Shown: positions 49,104 through 57,285, numbered from the stretch's first letter. The stretch: 64,000 nucleotides of DNA from JAGBWK01 sp964544595 (GCA_964544595.1 CAZJBM010000003.1:26776-90775); one strand, 5' to 3'. Notes: a model not told the origin generated them from the letters alone. Translations and numbers: made by a program.

Positions 49104-49661
49104 ATGTTTAGATTGAAAGAAAAAATGAGCCGCCGCGCGGTGGCCTCGCTGATAATCGCGGCCGTTGTGGTGCTGTTGGGCGTGATAACATATGCGTTTT
49201 ACCAAGTCACTTTAGTCGACCTGCCGGGCCCCGCCGCGGGTGGCGCGGCTTTAGGTATGTTGTCGTCATTCGTTTTGTGGAAACCGTGGCGGAGGCTGAC
49301 GCGAAGCCGTCGGTGGCTACCCAACGCCGCGTGTCAGGCTGTAAGCTGCTCGGTAGCGTTGGTGTGTCTGTTCTTTTTCTGCAACTACGTTTTCGCCGAT
49401 AGAGAAAACACGCGTGAAGAGAAAGTGGCGATTGTCGAAAAACATACTTCGACGCGCCATCGCTCGCGCCGCGTGGGCCGAGCGCGATACATTCAAGGAG
49501 AGGCTTATACGGTTTACGACATCGACGTGCGCTTCAGCAGCGGCTTCGTAAGGGAGATGCAGGTGTCGGTTGGCGACTACAGCCGTTATCGCGTTGGCGA
49601 CTCGATCAGGCTATCAGTGGCCAGAGGGTGGCTTGGCATGCCTGTTATAATACATCATTAA
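49104..49661 (+). CDS. small membrane protein of unknown function
   Basis: A 185-residue protein. There are two or three hydrophobic segments: 13-33 (VASLIIAAVVVLLGVITYAF), a short Gly/Ala-rich one near 43-58, and 79-97 (SCSVALVCLFFFCNYVF). A basic stretch follows (TSTRHRSRRVGRARY), then a small beta-rich end (YTVYDIDVRFSSGFVREMQVS). I do not recognise the family; the C-terminal part may be a soluble beta-domain on one side of the membrane. The start is set by the strong AGGAGGT site. It is divergent from the M48 gene and convergent with fabD, with a shared terminator. Confidence 0.65.
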   Translation: MFRLKEKMSRRAVASLIIAAVVVLLGVITYAFYQVTLVDLPGPAAGGAALGMLSSFVLWKPWRRLTRSRRWLPNAACQAVSCSVALVCLFFFCNYVFADRENTREEKVAIVEKHTSTRHRSRRVGRARYIQGEAYTVYDIDVRFSSGFVREMQVSVGDYSRYRVGDSIRLSVARGWLGMPVIIHH

Positions 49662-49666
49662 AAATA

Positions 49667-49698
49667 AGCGACCCGGAAGATTCCGAGTCGCTATATTT
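49667..49698. terminator. bidirectional terminator
   Basis: AGCGACCCGGAA and TTCCGAGTCGCT pair over 12 bp with one mismatch. T-rich sequence follows on the plus side and A-rich sequence precedes it, serving both convergent genes. Confidence 0.75.
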
Positions 49699-49721
49699 TC
49701 TTGAAGCTATTAATAAGCTGA

Positions 49722-50600
49722 TTATTGCTTGCCGCTGACAGCCATAGCGCGGTCGATTTTCGCCACAAGGCCCTGGAGCACTTTGCCCGGGCCGAGCTCA
49801 ACGAACTCGGTAGCGCCGTCGGCGATCATGTTCTTTACGGTCTGGGTCCAACGCACGGGGGCGGTGAGCTGAGCCACGAGGTTGGCTTTGATTTCGGCAG
49901 GGTCAGTGTGGGGCTTCGCGTCGACATTCTGGTAAACGGGGCAAATCGGGGTGCTGACAGGAGTGGCCTCGATAGCTTCGGCAAGCTCAGCGCGGGCCGG
50001 CTCCATGCAGGGAGAGTGGAACGCGCCGCCGACTTTGAGCTTGAGGGCGCGTTTTGCGCCAGCGGCGAGAAGCTGCTCGCAAGCTTTGTCGATAGCCTCA
50101 ACTTCGCCCGAAATAACGATCTGGCCAGGGCAGTTGTAGTTGGCGCAAACGACTGTGCCGTCAATGCCGGCGCAAATTTCCTCTACTTTCTCGTCGGGGA
50201 GGGCGAGCACGGCTGCCATGGTTGAGGGCTTGAGCTCGCAGGCTTTCTGCATGGCCTGCGCGCGGGCCGCAACGAGGCGGAGGCCGTCCTCAAACGAGAG
50301 GGCACCCGCGGCGACGAGGGCCGAGAATTCGCCGAGAGAGTGTCCGGCAACCATATCGGGGTTGAATTCGTCGCCGAGAGTCTTGGCGAGGATTACCGAG
50401 TGGAGGAAAATGGCGGGTTGGGTGACTTTGGTCTGCTTGAGTTCTTCGTCGGTTCCGGCAAACATGATGTCGGTGATTCGGAAGCCGAGGATTTCGTTGG
50501 CTTTTTCAAACATTTCGCGGGCGGTCGCGTTGTTGTCGTAAAGGTCTTTGCCCATGCCGACAAACTGAGCTCCCTGTCCGGGGAAAACAAATGCTTTCAT
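49722..50600 (-). CDS. fabD: malonyl-CoA:acyl-carrier-protein transacylase
   Basis: Loads malonate onto ACP for fatty acid synthesis, in the cytoplasm. The 292-residue chain has FPGQGAQFVGMG at the N-terminus, the active serine in GHSLGEF (Ser88), the catalytic histidine in GGAFHSPCMEPA and FVELGPGKVL near the end. It stands alone, not in a fab cluster. On the minus strand TAACTTCG (50667-50660) may be its -7 element. Confidence 0.95.
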   Translation of the reverse strand: MKAFVFPGQGAQFVGMGKDLYDNNATAREMFEKANEILGFRITDIMFAGTDEELKQTKVTQPAIFLHSVILAKTLGDEFNPDMVAGHSLGEFSALVAAGALSFEDGLRLVAARAQAMQKACELKPSTMAAVLALPDEKVEEICAGIDGTVVCANYNCPGQIVISGEVEAIDKACEQLLAAGAKRALKLKVGGAFHSPCMEPARAELAEAIEATPVSTPICPVYQNVDAKPHTDPAEIKANLVAQLTAPVRWTQTVKNMIADGATEFVELGPGKVLQGLVAKIDRAMAVSGKQ

Positions 50601-50710
50601 GTCGTTTATATGATTAAATAATAAATATCATAATGATGGCCCGAAATTGAAGCCGACCGCGAAGTTACGCAATTTCAGCGAGATATGCTAATAAAATGGG
50701 TTGATAGCTC

Positions 50711-50777
50711 TAATTTGGGGCTATATACGGCGATTCTACTCCAAAAAAGTGACATTTATGCCATTTTTTTGGAGTAG
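50711..50777 (+). repeat. 67-bp direct repeat, left copy (contains palindromic element 1)
   Basis: It begins TAATTTGGGGCTATATACGG and ends with the 42-bp element CTACTCCAAAAAAG...TTTTTTTGGAGTAG (50736-50777). The copy at 52138-52204 differs at one base (A here, G there) near the centre. Confidence 0.93.
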
Positions 50778-50780
50778 CAG

Positions 50781-50811
50781 TTTGTCGGGAGTGGTATTAT
50801 GATTATATTTG
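50781..50811 (+). promoter_or_regulatory. consensus promoter of the AAA_14 gene, framed by inverted elements
   Basis: TTTG (50781-50784), a 19-bp spacer and TATATTTG (50804-50811) are an exact match. Element 1 ends 3 bp upstream of it and element 2 begins at the next base downstream, so the promoter lies exactly between two inverted copies. Confidence 0.85.
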
Positions 50812-50852
50812 TACTCCAAAAAAATGGCATAAATGTCACTTTTTTGGAGTAG
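50812..50852 (-). repeat. palindromic element 2, inverted copy
   Basis: These 41 bp are the reverse complement of element 1 (50736-50777), identical except for the outermost base. The element covers the predicted transcription start and leader and ends 5 bp before ATG 50858. Confidence 0.93.
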
Positions 50853-50857
50853 ACACC

Positions 50858-52114
50858 ATGGAAATCAAGCGCGACTATTATCTCAACCAACTGATTGAAA
50901 GCCGCCACAACGGCCTTATCAAGATTATTACCGGATTAAGGCGTTCGGGCAAATCTTATCTGTTATTTAAGCTTTTTGGCGATTATCTGAAAGCTCAGGG
51001 AGTAGGCGACGACCATATAATCAAGATCGATTTAGAAGATCGTCGTAACGCCGCGCTGCGCGATCCCGACGCGTTGCTGGCCCATATCGACTCCAAGATG
51101 ATTGACTCCAAGATGTATTATATACTTCTTGATGAGGTGCAGCACGTCGCGGAGTTTGAAGATGTGTTAAACAGTTATTTGAAAATAGATAACGCCGACG
51201 TTTACGTGACAGGGAGCAATTCGCGATTCTTGTCGTCGGATATAGCCACGGAGTTCAGAGGTCGCGGTGACCAGATACATGTGTATCCACTGTCGTTTGC
51301 GGAGTGGATGTCGGTTGAGAATCGACACCCTACGGAGGCTTGGGCTGATTATTATACCTATGGAGGCCTGCCCCATGTGCTTACTCTCTCTGGCGATAAC
51401 AAGAAAATCGAATATCTTAAAAACCTGTATTCAACGGTTTACGTCAAAGATATAATAGAGAGATATAATCTCCGCGGCGAGGAGGAATTAAAGGAGCTGA
51501 TTCAGGTCATCGCATCAGCCATCGGGGCGCCGACCAATCCCAACAAACTCGCAAACACGTTTAAGAGCCTGAAAAATGTGACGTTGTCTAACAAAACGAT
51601 TGGCAATTATCTATCGTATATATGCGATTCGTTCATGGCAGAGAAGGCTGTCAGATATGATATTAAGGGCAAAAAGTACATAAATACTTTATCGAAATAC
51701 TACTTCACTGACATAGGGATTCGTAATGCCATACTTGATTTCCGGCAGCAGGAAGAAAATCACATTATGGAGAATATCATCTATAATGAGTTGAAAGTCC
51801 GCGGTTTTCAGGTTGATGTAGGCGTGGTCGAAAGTCGCACGACGGATAAAGAGGGTAAAACGGTCAGAAAACAGTATGAAGTGGATTTCGTGGCTAATAA
51901 AGGTAGTCAACGCTATTATATCCAATCGGCCTTCATTATGCCGACCGACGCTAAGGAGCGTCAGGAGTCAGCTTCATTGCTCAATATCGATGATTCTTTT
52001 AAAAAGATTATTATTGTTAAAGACTACATCCTCCCTAAGCGAAATGAGGACGGAATAGTTACGATTGGTCTGATCGATTTCCTCCTTAAGCCCGAACTTT
52101 TAGAGACCGTGTAG
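50858..52114 (+). CDS. AAA_14 / DUF4143 ATPase
   Basis: A 418-residue predicted cytoplasmic ATPase. The Walker A motif is GLRRSGKSYLL (26-36, Lys32), Walker B is YYILLDEVQ (about 88-95), and VTGSNSRFLSSDIATEFRGR gives the sensor and arginine region. The C-terminal DUF4143 domain (about 200-400) contains QYEVDFVANKGSQRYYIQ, a PD-(D/E)XK-like segment in which the usual ExK is YIQ. The family is widespread and poorly understood. The gene is enclosed by 67-bp direct repeats, and its promoter is enclosed by inverted copies of the repeat core. This hints at self-regulation or mobility; the encoded protein could recognise the element. Confidence 0.88.
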   Translation: MEIKRDYYLNQLIESRHNGLIKIITGLRRSGKSYLLFKLFGDYLKAQGVGDDHIIKIDLEDRRNAALRDPDALLAHIDSKMIDSKMYYILLDEVQHVAEFEDVLNSYLKIDNADVYVTGSNSRFLSSDIATEFRGRGDQIHVYPLSFAEWMSVENRHPTEAWADYYTYGGLPHVLTLSGDNKKIEYLKNLYSTVYVKDIIERYNLRGEEELKELIQVIASAIGAPTNPNKLANTFKSLKNVTLSNKTIGNYLSYICDSFMAEKAVRYDIKGKKYINTLSKYYFTDIGIRNAILDFRQQEENHIMENIIYNELKVRGFQVDVGVVESRTTDKEGKTVRKQYEVDFVANKGSQRYYIQSAFIMPTDAKERQESASLLNIDDSFKKIIIVKDYILPKRNEDGIVTIGLIDFLLKPELLETV

Positions 52115-52137
52115 GCCGAATTAAGAGTAAAAACAAG

Positions 52138-52204
52138 TAATTTGGGGCTATATACGGCGATTCTACTCCAAAAAAGTGGCATTTATGCCATTTTTTTGGA
52201 GTAG
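52138..52204 (+). repeat. 67-bp direct repeat, right copy (contains palindromic element 3)
   Basis: Same order and orientation as 50711-50777 with one base change. The change makes the centre of element 3 (52163-52204) a better palindrome: TGGCAT-TT-ATGCCA inside ACTCCAAAAAA...TTTTTTGGAGT. Confidence 0.93.
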
Positions 52205-52232
52205 AACCCTGTTTTGCGTAAGCCGTGATTGT

Positions 52233-52856
52233 TTATCCGTAGAAGCTGGTGAATGAGCCGCGTTCCTGCTGGGGAATGCCATCTTTCTCGGTTTGAGCCT
52301 TGAAAGCTTTAATCATAAAGGCCATGTTGCGGGCGAGATTTCGCATTGTCTGCAAGCCTTCGAGGTCTTTCTCCACATCTTCGGCAGTGAAACCGTGCAC
52401 TTCATTCCAATATGTGCTCGAAGCTATCGGCATTGAGGTGATGGTGAAGTATTTATTGATTTCGTCGAACGCCGAGGTCGAGCCGGCGCGGCGCGAGGAA
52501 ATCACAGCGGCGCCAACTTTCATAGTCTTGTCGAATACGCCTGAGGTGCTGTAGAAAAGGCGGTCGAGAAACGCGAGCACTTGGCCGTTGGCTCCAGCGT
52601 AGTAGGTGGGGGTGCCAACGACAATACCGTCGGCTTCGGCAAATTTTGCGGCTGTCTCATTGACGAGGTCGTTGAAAACGCAGCGGCCGTGCTCGCGGCA
52701 GTAATTGCAGGCGATGCATCCGCGAATGTCTTTGTTGCCGATGTTGATACGCTCCACTTCGATTCCACAATCCTGAAATGTTTTTTCCATTTCGCGCAGC
52801 GCGCGGTCGACGCAGCCGTTAAGATGCGGGCTGCCGTTTATAGTCAATACTTTCAT
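52233..52856 (-). CDS. flavodoxin-like NAD(P)H-dependent FMN reductase family protein
   Basis: A 207-residue cytoplasmic flavoprotein. The FMN phosphate loop is INGSPHLNGCVDRAL (about 6-20) and the isoalloxazine segment is GIVVGTPTYYAGANGQVLAF (about 76-95). A cluster of cysteines (GCIACNYCREHGRC, about 46-59) is typical of the iron-sulfur-flavoprotein-like branch, and VISSRRAGSTSAFDEIN follows. The physiological acceptor is unknown. It lies just outside the right repeat of the AAA_14 cassette, pointing toward it. Confidence 0.85.
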   Translation of the reverse strand: MKVLTINGSPHLNGCVDRALREMEKTFQDCGIEVERINIGNKDIRGCIACNYCREHGRCVFNDLVNETAAKFAEADGIVVGTPTYYAGANGQVLAFLDRLFYSTSGVFDKTMKVGAAVISSRRAGSTSAFDEINKYFTITSMPIASSTYWNEVHGFTAEDVEKDLEGLQTMRNLARNMAFMIKAFKAQTEKDGIPQQERGSFTSFYG

Positions 52857-53052
52857 CGTATATGTTTTTTATAGGGTTGAACGGGTTGATTGAGAGAGCG
52901 GCTATTATATATAATGTGTATAGCGTAAAAAAAGTTTACAAACAAGGCTTTTTGCCGCTGTTTTAACTTATTATTAAATAATGAGTCGGTTGCGTATTCA
53001 ACTTGTTAAGTGCTAAAAAATCTTTATTTTGAAAAAAAATTATCAAAAAGTG

Positions 53053-53082
53053 TTGGTGGTAAAAAATAAATCCTTACCTTTG
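53053..53082 (+). promoter_or_regulatory. promoter of the small acidic lipoprotein gene
   Basis: TTGG (53053-53056), an 18-bp spacer and TACCTTTG (53075-53082) precede ATG 53132 with a leader of about 44 nt. Confidence 0.6.
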
Positions 53083-53131
53083 CACTGTTTTTGAAGCACA
53101 AATTATTGTTTTATTATTAATTCTTACTGAA

Positions 53132-53386
53132 ATGAAAAAATTATTCCTTTCTTTCGCTGTGATCGCCTCTATGGCTCTCGTTTCTTGCGGTGGTGAAAAC
53201 AAAGAAGCTGCTACTACTGAAGAAGCTCCCGCTACTGAAGAAGTTGCTGTAGAAGAAACTACTACTGAAGAAGCTACTCCCGCTGAGGGCGAAGAAGCTC
53301 CCGCTACTGAAGGCGAAGAAGCTGCTCCCGCTGCTGAAGGCGAAGCTGCTCCCGCTGAAGCTGCTCCCGCAGAAGCTGCAAAATAA
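53132..53386 (+). CDS. tiny acidic Glu/Ala/Pro-rich lipoprotein
   Basis: An 84-residue lipoprotein. The signal peptide ends in LVSC (Cys19). The mature part is almost entirely Glu, Ala, Pro and Thr, in imperfect repeats such as EEAPATE and EGEEA. It has no expected fold, strong negative charge and no basic residue until the final Lys. It has its own promoter and terminator, so it is monocistronic. Function is unknown; a surface spacer or ion-binding coat is possible. The DNA repeats (GAAGAAGCTCCCGCTACTGA and variants) may change length by slippage. Confidence 0.75.
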   Translation: MKKLFLSFAVIASMALVSCGGENKEAATTEEAPATEEVAVEETTTEEATPAEGEEAPATEGEEAAPAAEGEAAPAEAAPAEAAK

Positions 53387-53419
53387 TTTTAGCTCACAGC
53401 AAAAATTACAGCATAATAG

Positions 53420-53450
53420 GCGATGGCCGATAGGCCGTCGCTTATTTTTT
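53420..53450 (+). terminator. intrinsic terminator
   Basis: GCGATGGCC and GGCCGTCGC form a 9-bp stem (one wobble) followed by TTATTTTTTT. Confidence 0.85.
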
Positions 53451-53529
53451 TCAAAAAACTGTCGTAAAAGTGTCATACTGAAAATATCGACTATTGAATA
53501 GCATTTTGTTTTTTCAAATCACACAATTA

Positions 53530-53561
53530 TTTGTGTGATTTACAATTTATGATTATCTTTG
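53530..53561 (+). promoter_or_regulatory. consensus promoter without a nearby ORF
   Basis: TTTG (53530-53533), a 20-bp spacer and TATCTTTG (53554-53561). The next supported start codon is 370 bp away, so it probably drives a non-coding RNA. Confidence 0.7.
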
Positions 53562-53567
53562 CGATGC

Positions 53568-53877
53568 AGACCGCATTGCGGAAGCCCGGTCGGGGCTTGC
53601 GGGCGGGTCGGCATACATATTATTAAAAGGCGTTTACTGCGCTCTTTCTTGACGACTTGAAACTTCGCAACTTTCAGATTGGAGTCAAGAATGAGACAAC
53701 GGTAGATGACTTATGTGGTTATGATTATAACTGATTAGGAGAGGATTTTTTTCTCTCCCAATAGGTGTATCATATCATGCGTGAGGCTTCTGCGTTGTCC
53801 GTTCTACTCCAATGGGCATTGCGAAGGCCTCAAGTCGTGGAATGGACATCAGTAATGGCTCTCACGCTAATTTTTTA
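53568..53877 (+). ncRNA. candidate structured non-coding RNA (about 310 nt)
   Basis: It starts about 7 nt after a consensus promoter. Hairpins in order are AAGCCC-GGTCG-GGGCTT, TTCTTGAC...GTCAAGAA (53646-53691) and GGAGAG...CTCTCC (53738-53758). The last is a long arm closed by GCGTGAG/CTCACGC (53779-53867) with inner 11-bp pairing of GTCCGTTCTAC and GTGGAATGGAC. TTTTTT then ends it like a terminator. The last arm, with paired ends around open internal loops, recalls 6S-type RNA, but I cannot assign a family. It could instead be the long leader of the gene at 53931. Confidence 0.45.
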
Positions 53878-53930
53878 ATGTTCAATAATTTAGATTGCAA
53901 TGAAGAGAGTCCAAAGCAACAGGTCTCATT

Positions 53931-54608
53931 ATGAAACGACTACAAAAACTGTTTTTGCTCTCAACGCTTACACTTGCGAGCACAGCAATGGCCGAATCCC
54001 CTCTTTGGGATAGTACTAAATCTGACGAGGGCATCAGCCTCTCTGGCGAGCTCGGACTTAACTTAAGCCAATTCACACATGTCGATCGTTGGAACGGCAT
54101 TAAAGCCGGTCTTAATATCGGCGTAATGGCAGAGAAGCCTATTCTAACTTCTCTATCTGCCAAGGCTGGAATTTTCTACACTATGAAAGGAACGGTAGGA
54201 AACAACGACGGAGGTTTTGGTGGCAACCTCAAAACAACTTTCTCGCCGTCATACCTCGAAATCCCTATACTCGCATCTTACTGCTATTCTATTAATGATG
54301 ATTTCCGTCTGCAATTCGACTTTGGCCCATATTTCGCGATCGGACTCCACGGCAAGGATGTTAAGAAATACTCCGGCAGCAATATTGCCCACGATTCAAA
54401 GACAGAGATAGATTTGTTCGGAGGTGATAATCCTCAACTCAAACGTTTCGATTTCGGCTTTCGTTTCGGACCTCAAATAGTGTGGAACAACAGATATTCA
54501 GCCGCACTCGCCTATGAAGTCTCCGCAATCAATATCTCAAAAATGGGAGGCAAAGTAGGCAATGGGAACTTCATGATTAACCTAGGATATAAGTTCCACA
54601 CATTCTAA
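53931..54608 (+). CDS. porin-family outer-membrane beta-barrel protein
   Basis: A 225-residue outer-membrane protein with a signal peptide ending TAMA. Strand-like segments such as GISLSGELGLNLSQF, LSAKAGIFYTMKGTV and FRLQFDFGPYFAIGL alternate hydrophobic and polar residues, and the chain ends in Phe (INLGYKFHTF) as small OmpA-like barrels do. It matches the generic outer-membrane beta-barrel (PF13568-like) group of Bacteroidetes. A long hairpin follows its stop. The region is AT-richer than the neighbours. Confidence 0.8.
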   Translation: MKRLQKLFLLSTLTLASTAMAESPLWDSTKSDEGISLSGELGLNLSQFTHVDRWNGIKAGLNIGVMAEKPILTSLSAKAGIFYTMKGTVGNNDGGFGGNLKTTFSPSYLEIPILASYCYSINDDFRLQFDFGPYFAIGLHGKDVKKYSGSNIAHDSKTEIDLFGGDNPQLKRFDFGFRFGPQIVWNNRYSAALAYEVSAINISKMGGKVGNGNFMINLGYKFHTF

Positions 54609-54622
54609 CATTACCTCATATG

Positions 54623-54675
54623 ATGTACTCTGTGTTAAATCTCAATATAACTGTGAGACTTAACATGGAGTACAT
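54623..54675 (+). terminator. long hairpin after the barrel gene
   Basis: GTACTCTGTGTTAAATCTCA (54625-54644) pairs with TGAGACTTAACATGGAGTAC (54654-54673) over 20 positions with one mismatch and two wobbles. It is followed by an A-rich, not T-rich, stretch. Confidence 0.6.
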
Positions 54676-54756
54676 TAAAATCGAAAAATCCCCTCGATTC
54701 GCTTATATCTAACACATGAGTGTTAAAAGAAATATCTAACAAAATCTTATATAAAT

Positions 54757-55191
54757 ATGAAGAAATACTTGAAATTATTCTACGCTTTATTTATTGTGGC
54801 ATTGAGTGTGGGATTCGTATCGTGCGGAGACGAAAAAGACGAGCCGCAGACATCTATACTTGATAAAATGCAGGGGTCTTGGACTCTCTATCAGGCTCAA
54901 ATTACAACCTCGGATGGTAAAATCGGTTATTTAGACTACGACCAGATGAAGGAAATGGGGGCGCAGGAGGGCATTACAAGCCTGCATGAACTTGATCTGA
55001 AAATCAGTTCTGATAGAATTAATAACTACAAAATAATTGTCAAGGGCAATACCTTTACTTATCAAGATGTGGCAGCATATAAAGATATAACCCTATATGT
55101 ATCCTTCTCTGGTCAGCGAATGATTATTGAGCATGACGGCACTGGTGTAAACAAAGGCTGGCATATCAAATACATCTATGACCGAAATTAA
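54757..55191 (+). CDS. small lipocalin-like lipoprotein
   Basis: A 144-residue lipoprotein with the lipobox FVSC (Cys23). The mature part starts GDEKDEPQTSILDKMQGSWTLYQAQI and continues with beta strands (NNYKIIVKGNTFTYQDV, QRMIIEHDGTG), as in the lipocalin-like lipoproteins of Bacteroidales. I cannot assign a ligand. It lies between the barrel gene and a large BACON lipoprotein, all on the same strand and all AT-rich. Confidence 0.7.
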   Translation: MKKYLKLFYALFIVALSVGFVSCGDEKDEPQTSILDKMQGSWTLYQAQITTSDGKIGYLDYDQMKEMGAQEGITSLHELDLKISSDRINNYKIIVKGNTFTYQDVAAYKDITLYVSFSGQRMIIEHDGTGVNKGWHIKYIYDRN

Positions 55192-55299
55192 CAAGCGCAA
55201 CACATTTAATGGCGGTTCAATAAATCAGGAGCCTGTCGGAATTACAAACCAAGATTATGTCCCAAGAGGGAATTTCATAAGCCTAATGCCATTACTTTT

Positions 55300-57258
55300 A
55301 TGAATAAACCGTTTTTCTCATTTTTTTTCATCCTTTCGCTTTGTTTTACAGGATTGTGTCTTGGATGTAGCAGCGATGATCCAGAATTAACTAATGACGT
55401 TGATGATGACTCATCGATTTTAAGAGAACTAACAGTGTATGTGTATCCAGGAGTTACAGTTGATGATGGTGTCGTGCCACGCATGACAATAGTCGACGGT
55501 CATGAAATGTGTACCGAACTATATGATCCGCTACAGCCAGACGTGATTGTATATCACTATATGAATAGCCTTGAGCAAGTGTCGGTTGTAATGTCTGCCT
55601 CCTCTGATGGAATGACAATAATCGAGAATGATCCCTTCAATATTTTACCACACTCAAAAGCTACCCTTATCACAATTGATGGCACTGATATAGTAATATC
55701 CGGTGGTAATTATTCTCAGCAAAATGGAATATTCACGATTGCCACGACCCGCAGATTGGAGAATGTAGTCCTATCCGATGCTTCAAAAATCGCCTCCCGG
55801 TCAGATGACATGGACTTTGCGCGCGCGTTGGTGATGAAGAACATCATTCGACCCATATCCAAAATATCAAGCCTCGGTGAAAGCTTGCCTAACACGGCTG
55901 TATTCGAAGGAGCCAAGCTTTATCTCAATGCTCTAAACGATTTCGCCGTGCCTGTGGCTGAGGGATTATTATACTCTAATAATGAAGAGGATTTCATTCA
56001 GATCACGGGAGAGAAAATCTATATGAATCAACTTAATAAGATAAAATGCATCAAGAAGCAACTTGACCGCATCGATAAGAGCCAAAATATATATCGCTCC
56101 GCACTGGCTGCCTATCGTGATGTGAGAAGCTATGAGGATGAAAAGTATGACGAGCTTAAGTTTGATTTCGTCTTTACTACCACTCAATCTTTTTCCATTA
56201 CTTCTCGTCAGGCTCAGGAATCGTCATGGGAGGTATATCGTGATTCAAAGCAATATAAGCCCACCATCCGATTAGTGAAGGTTGATGGGCGCACTGCTTC
56301 AGTGTGCGGAAATTTCACTGATTATGACGGACGATTCACAGTAACTGGTTATCGTCTATACAGCGGTGGAGTTGAGGTGCAAAATGTCAATGCCAAACTC
56401 GATGGTTCTACCCCATATTCTTTCAGCAATCTTACCAAAGGCAAGATCTACGAAGTTACATCTTACGCCACCGTGATGGGTGTTTCCTATGAATCTGCCG
56501 CAGTGGAATTTCAAATAGAGGGCGACCTCGACCTTTCTACACAGTCACTCTCTTTCTCTGAGACTGGCGGACGCGCCGTCGTAGATGTGACACTCCCGTC
56601 TGAATCATGGACCTGGGAGGCTTCCTCTAGTGCGAAATGGTGTAAGGTTACCCGTCTTGACGCCAACACTCTCAATATTGAAACCACGGCATCCAAAGAG
56701 ATGCGAGAGACTATTGTCACCGTGACAGCTACATCTCCAAGAGGAGATACGCAAGTAAAGACTATATCTGTTACGCAGATAGTACTGGGTAATTTTGTTT
56801 TCTTTGGGGGAAAACTCAAGGTAAAGCATGAAACCAAGTATCCATCGAAGCCCGAGTATAATAGCACAAACGAATATGATTTTGAGTCTTTTCTTAGTTT
56901 AATGCGTTTCGGGGGCACCACAAATCTCACATTCGCGCTACCCCTCAGCGGCATTACTTTCTCCAACTGGGCTATTTCGTCAACACCCCCTCCGGGATCA
57001 ATGCTATTAGACGGCGTTAAGGTCGTTCGTTTCAACTGTGCATCTTCGGCTACACAAATTAGTATTGATGGCACTACCACGAAACCCGAAAACGCAACAA
57101 CAGAGTTTTCGGTGAAAATAGACTTCGCTACTCTACAGGTTAAGATACTTGAGTCGGAATATGATAGCGGTACTGGCTATATAGGAACCCCCATACAATA
57201 TAGGTCGCATACAGTGCTCTCGGGTATTCTTGACTATACTGAGAAGTATAACTTCTGA
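55300..57258 (+). CDS. large surface lipoprotein with BACON domain
   Basis: A 652-residue lipoprotein; the signal peptide ends at LGCS (Cys23). The first 300 residues are unrecognised. A fibronectin-III-like segment follows (GRFTVTGYRLYSGGVEVQNV, about 345-400). Next is a BACON domain (about 415-495) with LSFSETGGRAVVDVTLPS, WTWEASSSAKWCKV and TVTATSPRGDTQVKTISVTQ. The C-terminal 150 residues look beta-rich. BACON domains bind mucin or other glycans or act as spacers on Bacteroidales surface proteins. An adhesin or glycan-binding role is plausible but not shown. Confidence 0.75.
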   Translation: MNKPFFSFFFILSLCFTGLCLGCSSDDPELTNDVDDDSSILRELTVYVYPGVTVDDGVVPRMTIVDGHEMCTELYDPLQPDVIVYHYMNSLEQVSVVMSASSDGMTIIENDPFNILPHSKATLITIDGTDIVISGGNYSQQNGIFTIATTRRLENVVLSDASKIASRSDDMDFARALVMKNIIRPISKISSLGESLPNTAVFEGAKLYLNALNDFAVPVAEGLLYSNNEEDFIQITGEKIYMNQLNKIKCIKKQLDRIDKSQNIYRSALAAYRDVRSYEDEKYDELKFDFVFTTTQSFSITSRQAQESSWEVYRDSKQYKPTIRLVKVDGRTASVCGNFTDYDGRFTVTGYRLYSGGVEVQNVNAKLDGSTPYSFSNLTKGKIYEVTSYATVMGVSYESAAVEFQIEGDLDLSTQSLSFSETGGRAVVDVTLPSESWTWEASSSAKWCKVTRLDANTLNIETTASKEMRETIVTVTATSPRGDTQVKTISVTQIVLGNFVFFGGKLKVKHETKYPSKPEYNSTNEYDFESFLSLMRFGGTTNLTFALPLSGITFSNWAISSTPPPGSMLLDGVKVVRFNCASSATQISIDGTTTKPENATTEFSVKIDFATLQVKILESEYDSGTGYIGTPIQYRSHTVLSGILDYTEKYNF

Positions 57259-57285
57259 CAGTAACTACCATATCGGTAGATTAGA

